This document shows, piece after piece, positions 4,843 to 6,671 of a DNA stretch of 6,671 nucleotides. The notes beneath the pieces were generated by a model that was not told the origin of the DNA, ran no database searches, and saw only the letters and a program-made list of their open reading frames with translations. Both the position numbers and the translations under genes were made by a program. Source of the stretch: an uncultured Bacteroidales bacterium (GTDB lineage Bacteria > Bacteroidota > Bacteroidia > Bacteroidales > UBA3824); the NCBI GenBank assembly GCA_937877455.1, contig CALFIU010000148.1:1-6671 (forward strand). The letters are read 5' to 3'. Within the stretch, counting starts at the first letter, position 1, and each line of letters starts with the position of its first letter.

Positions 4843-6420
4843 CTATTCCTTTCCGCAGTCTATCACAGCCTCATAAATTCTCTTGCCGTTGTGCTCAATC
4901 CATTCGGGCTTTTCTTGGGCGGTCTTTTCCTTTAAAAATGAGAATGTTACAAGATAGCCTTCGGCGAGGTTGCGGATGTCGAGGTATTCAGACAGTTGGT
5001 CGCGACCCGAAATTTCGTATTCTGTGCCGTGCCAAATTTTTAGTTCAATGATGTATTCTTTGCGGTTGTAGGTGATTACCAAGTCCATACGGCTGCCGTC
5101 GTCGTTTTCGGGTTCGGAGTAATAGAATCCCGTGCTGTTGATAATCGGTTTGAGGAAACAGATGAACATAAAGCGACCTTCACGTTCAAGAAACTCCGCC
5201 TTGTCGGTCTTTTTGCTCATTAAATCTTTGAAACGGTTGATAATTAGCGGCATATTCAAGTCGCCTTGCTTGGTGAGATATGGTCTCATACCTGAGTCGG
5301 GCGAGAGCATATTGAGGTTGCTTTCCGAAACGAAATGGTTGATGAGAATCTGTTGAAAAATCAGGTTGTGAATTTCAACCCTGCCTTCTTTGTTGGCCTT
5401 GATAATGGAAAACATATTGGCAAAGTCCATCGTCGGATTATTGACATCAAGCGAAATCGAATAATTTTCCATCAACACCGCCCTGATAAACGCCTTCAAC
5501 TTAGGATATTTGGCAAGGTTGTTAATCATACTTTCTGACAGATTTGTCTTTTTGGCGATGATGTTTTTTGCGGCTTCTTGTACGCCGTTCTTAGTCCAAT
5601 CTCTGTCTAAATTTTCGTCAATCTCTTTGCATACCCCACTTACCAAAACAGGATAGCCCGAAGTGTATTTGTAAATCTCCACTGAAATCTCCTTGATGTC
5701 AAAACCTATATGGTTTTCACTCTCGTAATCGGCAAGCATTGTGCTGATTTCCTGAGGGTTGAAAGTCATGTCAAGTTTGTAATCGGCGGCAACATTCCAC
5801 GGCGAATTGAATTTGTGTTCCTCTTCGGGGCGGATTTTTACTTTCATACTCTTGATGTCGTAAACGCCGGCAAGAATCACCGACCAAAACGTGGAATAGT
5901 CGCCAAATTGGTCTCGATCAATGTATTTGTTGCGCAACATTGCCAAAAATCTCACAAACAATTCATTGTCAAGGCTTTGGTCAACCTCGTCAATCAAAAT
6001 GACAACTTTTTTTTGTACTTTTTCGCAAAACTCTGTTATCACGTCAGAAAAATACTTGAAATCAGGTTTTTCGGCCTGTTTTGCATCTTTCCAAAATTGC
6101 TCGTATTCTTCATTCTTGATTTTTGCCGACTTGAATGCCGTAATCATATTTTGGCAAAAAAAATCGTAAAACGACTTATTGTCAATCCAATTTGTCTTGT
6201 CGGTAGTTTCAAAACTCAGCGACACCACCAAGTATTCGCCGTTGAGGTGGTTGTAAATCCATTTCAACGACGTTGACTTGCCAAACTGCCGCGCACGGTT
6301 GATGGTGAAGTATTTTTTCCTGTCAATCAGGCGTTCAAAAACCTTCATCTTGTTGGTGGTGTCCACCATATAGTGCCGCTTGGGGTCGCAGGTTACCTCT
6401 GTATTAAATTCCTTTGCCAT
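4843..6420 (-). CDS. AAA-like ATPase with C-terminal PD-(D/E)XK nuclease-type domain
   Basis: This 525-residue predicted cytoplasmic protein has no signal peptide or membrane segment. The N-terminal YMVD-x-T segment (residues 17-22) leads into the P-loop NRARQFGKST (41-50), with Arg in place of the first Gly, as is usual for AAA-like ATPases of this group. Walker B is VVILIDEVDQ (139-148) and VILAGVYD (181-188) resembles a sensor strand. GYPVLVSGVCKEID (255-268) belongs to the helical lid. The C-terminal domain fits the restriction-endonuclease-like fold found in DUF1703-type relatives: RMDLVITY (Asp446), IIELKIW (Glu459, Lys461) and RDQLSEYLD (Gln475). Such proteins are common, often multicopy, in gut Bacteroidota and Firmicutes, and their role is unproven. 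I prefer the ATG at 6420 over the TTG at 6447: the protein begins naturally at MAKEFN, and the TTG overlaps the likely promoter box. The stop is TAG at the expected family end. It lies downstream of hsdS on the same strand, with its own promoter between them. Confidence 0.9.
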   Translation of the reverse strand: MAKEFNTEVTCDPKRHYMVDTTNKMKVFERLIDRKKYFTINRARQFGKSTSLKWIYNHLNGEYLVVSLSFETTDKTNWIDNKSFYDFFCQNMITAFKSAKIKNEEYEQFWKDAKQAEKPDFKYFSDVITEFCEKVQKKVVILIDEVDQSLDNELFVRFLAMLRNKYIDRDQFGDYSTFWSVILAGVYDIKSMKVKIRPEEEHKFNSPWNVAADYKLDMTFNPQEISTMLADYESENHIGFDIKEISVEIYKYTSGYPVLVSGVCKEIDENLDRDWTKNGVQEAAKNIIAKKTNLSESMINNLAKYPKLKAFIRAVLMENYSISLDVNNPTMDFANMFSIIKANKEGRVEIHNLIFQQILINHFVSESNLNMLSPDSGMRPYLTKQGDLNMPLIINRFKDLMSKKTDKAEFLEREGRFMFICFLKPIINSTGFYYSEPENDDGSRMDLVITYNRKEYIIELKIWHGTEYEISGRDQLSEYLDIRNLAEGYLVTFSFLKEKTAQEKPEWIEHNGKRIYEAVIDCGKE

Positions 6421-6444
6421 AACAATCTGAGTTTTTATTTGGGG

Positions 6445-6475
6445 CAAAGTTACGAAAAAAAATCAGGATTGCAAA
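6445..6475 (-). promoter_or_regulatory. Bacteroidota-type promoter of the AAA-like ATPase gene
   Basis: On the minus strand TTTG (6475-6472), a 19-nt spacer and TAACTTTG (6452-6445) match the Bacteroidota consensus TTTG-N(about 20)-TAnnTTTG. It lies 24 nt before the ATG at 6420 and 34 bp after the hsdS stop, so the ATPase gene can be transcribed separately from the restriction locus. Confidence 0.6.
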
Positions 6476-6509
6476 ATGCCGCTTCATACATTTTGACGCT
6501 CACAAAAGA

Positions 6510-6671
6510 CTATTTTACCGACACCTGTCCGTTCATCAAAAGCGGCAAGAGTTCATCGCGCTGCTTGGTCAGCGATTCGATTTCAAATCCGACTTCCATT
6601 TGCTTTTCAAAGATATGCTTGCAAATCGCTTCAAAACGTTCTATCACATCGTTAGATGGGATAACCACAGG
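6510..6671 (-). CDS. hsdS: Type I restriction enzyme specificity subunit, C-terminal part
   Basis: The last 53 codons of a minus-strand gene that enters from the right edge, ending in TAG. HsdS recognises the target DNA sequence for type I restriction-modification complexes (with HsdM and HsdR) through two target recognition domains separated by long helices. Only the end of the final conserved helix region is visible: PVVIPSNDVIERFEAI, a charged amphipathic helix, then LTKQRDELLPLLMNGQVSV. The ending 'LT-x-x-RD-x-LLP-x-LM-x-G-x-(V/I)' is the classic HsdS C-terminus. The reading frame has no start because the gene is cut by the window edge. Whether it is a complete hsdS or one of the silent partial copies used in phase-variable shuffling cannot be told from this piece. 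It is too short for domain calls beyond the family. Confidence 0.85.
   Translation of the reverse strand, partial: PVVIPSNDVIERFEAICKHIFEKQMEVGFEIESLTKQRDELLPLLMNGQVSVK

Noticed and set aside
5710..6276. Plus-strand open frame (188 codons) opposite the AAA-like ATPase
   Set aside because: Antisense to the Walker A/B-containing gene; the hydrophobic, Phe-rich translation is what reverse-complement AT-rich coding DNA gives.
6421..6447. TTG start at 6447 for the AAA-like ATPase
   Set aside because: It adds nine residues with no family support and lies on the TAACTTTG promoter box; the ATG at 6420 is preferred.

Overview
The window looks like a chromosomal segment of a Bacteroidota (Bacteroidales-type) bacterium. 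The evidence is protein similarity by eye, start regions that mostly lack a strong Shine-Dalgarno sequence, and upstream sequences that fit the Bacteroidota promoter pattern TTTG-N(about 20)-TAnnTTTG. No species can be named from the sequence.

Layout, left to right. Positions 1-371 are mainly non-coding. They hold a low-complexity TTTCAA tract, a probable decayed C-terminal fragment of a minus-strand gene (141-233, possibly GH43-like), and a striking array of three 19-bp repeats with an exact 33-bp period (282-366). The array runs into the start of a plus-strand AAA+ ATPase gene of the DUF4143 type (372-1724). A probable hairpin terminator follows at 1769-1823. Next is a minus-strand operon, read right to left. 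It consists of a lipoprotein joining carboxymuconolactone decarboxylase-like and cupin domains (4731-3625) and, 8 bp downstream, a short-form 1-deoxy-D-xylulose-5-phosphate synthase (DXS)-like transketolase (3616-1862). The DXS-like gene has a single in-frame TAG at codon 73, in the place of a conserved Gln of the motif SHQSYPHK. Upstream of the operon is a second minus-strand gene, an AAA-like ATPase with a C-terminal PD-(D/E)XK-type nuclease fold (6420-4843), with its own promoter. At the right edge is the last 53 residues of a minus-strand type I restriction specificity subunit (HsdS, 6671-6510).

How it fits together. Two unrelated ATPase genes, each ending in a nuclease-like fold, flank a small metabolic operon next to a restriction-modification locus, which is typical of an accessory or defence-associated region. 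By eye the DXS/lipoprotein block is richer in G+C than the left-hand ATPase gene. The points most worth following up are the 33-bp-period repeat leader of the first ATPase, the nonsense codon in an otherwise perfectly open DXS-like gene, the loss of the DXS 'DRAG' motif in that paralogue, and a 21-bp-spaced direct repeat in front of the lipoprotein operon. I see no CRISPR array, tRNA, rRNA or insertion sequence.
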